A stretch of 5,969 bases of DNA from NCBI GenBank assembly GCA_023441905.1, contig JAEZNC010000032.1, positions 1 to 5,969 on the forward strand, given 5' to 3'. Source of the stretch: Bacillota bacterium. Lineage in GTDB: Bacteria; Bacillota; Clostridia; Christensenellales; SZUA-584. Below the pieces are notes generated by a model. It saw nothing but the letters and a program-made list of their open reading frames with translations, had not been told where the DNA came from and made no database searches. Within the stretch, counting starts at the first letter, position 1, and every line of letters starts with the position of its first letter. This document shows positions 4,716 to 5,969 of this stretch, piece after piece. The translations under genes and the position numbers were made by a program.

Positions 4716-5515
4716 GGTTGATCTCCTTTTAAGAAATGGTTGATGGCAAAAAGCGTGCCGAATCCGATCATGCGCGCTTTGTCGGAAATCGAGAAGCAAT
4801 GATCGTACACGTCACGCGGATCGACATCCGCGGTTTTGAAGCCTTCCGTCACCTCATAGCCGTCGCGGATCAGGCCGCGCAGTATACCGGCTATCTTTGA
4901 CTTTACGGGCGCGCCGTCCACATCGGCGATGATCTCATCGGGCTGCACATGATCGCCGATTTTTTTATGGCAGCGGATGATGCCGGCTTTGGGGGCATAA
5001 ATCACGCGCTCGTGCGAATAGCCGCCGATCATGCCCGGGACGCCGGTATTGGGCTTCGCGCAGCCGTTCAATATCATGCGCCCCAATTCATGACCGCGCG
5101 CCGTTTCCACCACCGCGTGGACATCCTCGCCGGCACAAAAGCCGGGACCAAGCCCGATCACGATGGGGGCCATCGTCTTCGTTGTCCCAAGATTCTTTTT
5201 GGCGATAATCGCGTCTACAACGATATCCGGCTTTATTTCATTTATTATGTCGCTTGTGGGGTCAACAAGAACCGGAACATAGCCAATATTGTATGTCTTG
5301 ACGATATCGGCCTCATAGTCGCAGCGGGCTGCCGTGATGTCTTCAACAGTGGCCATGCCGTCGTAAACCGCTTCGCTCAGTGCCACCGTCCGCCGGATGG
5401 CCGACGGTTTTTCGATCTCCGTCGCGATCACCTGAAACCCAAAGTGCTTGAGTATATATATCACACCGGTGGCCAAATCGCCCGCGCCTCGGACGACAAC
5501 GAATTTATTCTTCAT
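4709..5515 (-). CDS. yqeB: YqeB-family selenium-dependent molybdenum hydroxylase accessory protein (EF2563 type)
   Basis: This is a cytoplasmic accessory protein found with YqeC, XdhC and SelD around selenium-dependent molybdenum hydroxylases; its biochemical step is not established. The protein has 268 residues. The N-terminus is a Rossmann-like nucleotide-binding motif 'VVVRGAGDLATGV' (residues 6-18), followed by 'TEIEKPSAIRRTVALSEAVYDG'-like family signatures. The middle has 'DAIIAKKNLGTTK', 'IGLGPGFCAGEDVHAVVET' and 'NGCAKPNTGVPG'. The C-terminal part has a lipoyl/biotinyl-like hinge ('KAGIIRCHKKIGDHVQPDE', 'APVKSKIAGILRGLI') and 'DVDPRD'. All are intact and full length. Two in-frame ATGs exist: 5521 directly abuts the GGAAGG ribosome site, while 5515 is 6 bases from it and forms an ATGA overlap with the yqeC stop, so 5515 is chosen. 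Middle gene of the operon. Confidence 0.92.
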   Translation of the reverse strand: MKNKFVVVRGAGDLATGVIYILKHFGFQVIATEIEKPSAIRRTVALSEAVYDGMATVEDITAARCDYEADIVKTYNIGYVPVLVDPTSDIINEIKPDIVVDAIIAKKNLGTTKTMAPIVIGLGPGFCAGEDVHAVVETARGHELGRMILNGCAKPNTGVPGMIGGYSHERVIYAPKAGIIRCHKKIGDHVQPDEIIADVDGAPVKSKIAGILRGLIRDGYEVTEGFKTADVDPRDVYDHCFSISDKARMIGFGTLFAINHFLKGDQPC

Positions 5516-5969
5516 AGACATCCTTCCATATAAGCTGCGTAAAATTCGGGAAACCAGTTTGTTTCACGGCTGGTCGTTAATATCGGCACTGGCACGTTTT
5601 GAATAACGGCCTTGACTTCATCCATATCGGCACTGTCGATTGCATCGGATTTATTGAGAAAGACTATTCTTTTCGATTCTGGTGGCGCGCCGCGAAAAAG
5701 GCCGTGTGGATGGCAAATCAAGCGGGCCAAGTGCTGCACTGTGATGATATCGCCAAGCTGCGATGCTGTGATATCCGCGAAAAGAGGTGCACGGTGCACA
5801 TACTCGTCACCGATGGGTTTTCCGAGGCAATCGAACCCGATCACGCCGATGACGATATAGGTATGAAGCGGGTAGACAGGCTCTGTATCGTTAGGGGCTT
5901 TGACCGGTTTACCGGCAGCACCGTCCGCTTCCACAACAATGTGATCGAAATAGGGCGGTATCCTTGCAA
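5512..5969 (-). CDS. yqeC: YqeC-family selenium-dependent hydroxylase accessory protein (5' partial)
   Basis: This is a P-loop NTPase-like accessory protein of the selenium-dependent molybdenum hydroxylase system; its role in cofactor maturation is inferred from gene association. About 151 C-terminal residues are in the window, and the frame is open to the right edge; the phosphate-binding loop expected near the N-terminus lies outside. Visible signatures are 'YFDHIVVEADGAAGKPVKAP' (the family's VEADGA-GxPxKAP block), 'HTYIVIGVIGFDCLGKPI', 'VHRAPLF', 'HPHGLFRGAPPESKRI' and 'FLNKSDAID', whose NKSD resembles the NKxD base-recognition motif of GTPases. The GTG at 5934 inside 'VVEADG' is not the start because conserved sequence continues upstream of it. 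Its TGA overlaps the yqeB ATG in an ATGA junction, so the genes are co-transcribed and probably translationally coupled. Confidence 0.92.
   Translation of the reverse strand, partial: ARIPPYFDHIVVEADGAAGKPVKAPNDTEPVYPLHTYIVIGVIGFDCLGKPIGDEYVHRAPLFADITASQLGDIITVQHLARLICHPHGLFRGAPPESKRIVFLNKSDAIDSADMDEVKAVIQNVPVPILTTSRETNWFPEFYAAYMEGCL

Noticed and set aside
4716..4799. Upstream extension of xdhC by 28 residues
   Set aside because: The extension is inside yqeB, looks unlike XdhC N-termini, and a strong AAGGAG precedes the ATG at 4715.
4949..5533. Plus-strand frame of 194 residues
   Set aside because: It is antisense to the well-conserved yqeB gene, with His/Arg/Asp-rich shadow composition.

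Overview
The window looks like chromosome from an anaerobic, spore-forming member of the Clostridia (Bacillota). The evidence is a CotJC-type spore-coat protein, a full-length manganese catalase of the same superfamily, a GerQ-like coat-protein candidate, a short Asn/Gln/Arg repeat protein, strong AGGAG-type ribosome binding sites and hairpin-plus-T-run terminators. No rRNA, tRNA, insertion sequence, phage gene or CRISPR array was seen.

Left part (1-3198), likely sporulation or stress accessory genes: the C-terminal two thirds of a CotJC-like protein (+, cut by the left edge) ends at a clear terminator. A monocistronic GerQ-like gene (+, 562-999) follows, with its own terminator. A metal-dependent amidohydrolase (-, 1038-2204) converges on it. 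Divergent from the amidohydrolase is a 54-residue protein made almost entirely of four 11-residue repeats (+, 2304-2468). It converges, through a large inverted repeat that contains both stop codons, on a manganese catalase (-, 2527-3198).

Middle (3199-3932): a mostly non-coding, more AT-rich gap. It contains a decayed plus-strand selD (selenophosphate synthase) fragment at about 3572-3800. The ribosome binding site, the TTG start and the active-site GxGCxCK region are still recognisable, but two frame changes, an internal deletion and a premature stop have destroyed it. The rest of the gap could not be assigned.

Right part (3933-5969): a tightly overlapping minus-strand operon, yqeC (5' end cut by the right edge), yqeB and an xdhC-family gene. 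This is the accessory set known to accompany selenium-dependent molybdenum hydroxylases. In many genomes these genes occur with selD even when the selenocysteine and selenouridine pathways are absent ('orphan selD'). The selD relic next to this operon is the most informative observation in the window. It suggests either that selenium-dependent hydroxylase maturation is being lost here or that a functional selD lies elsewhere in the genome.
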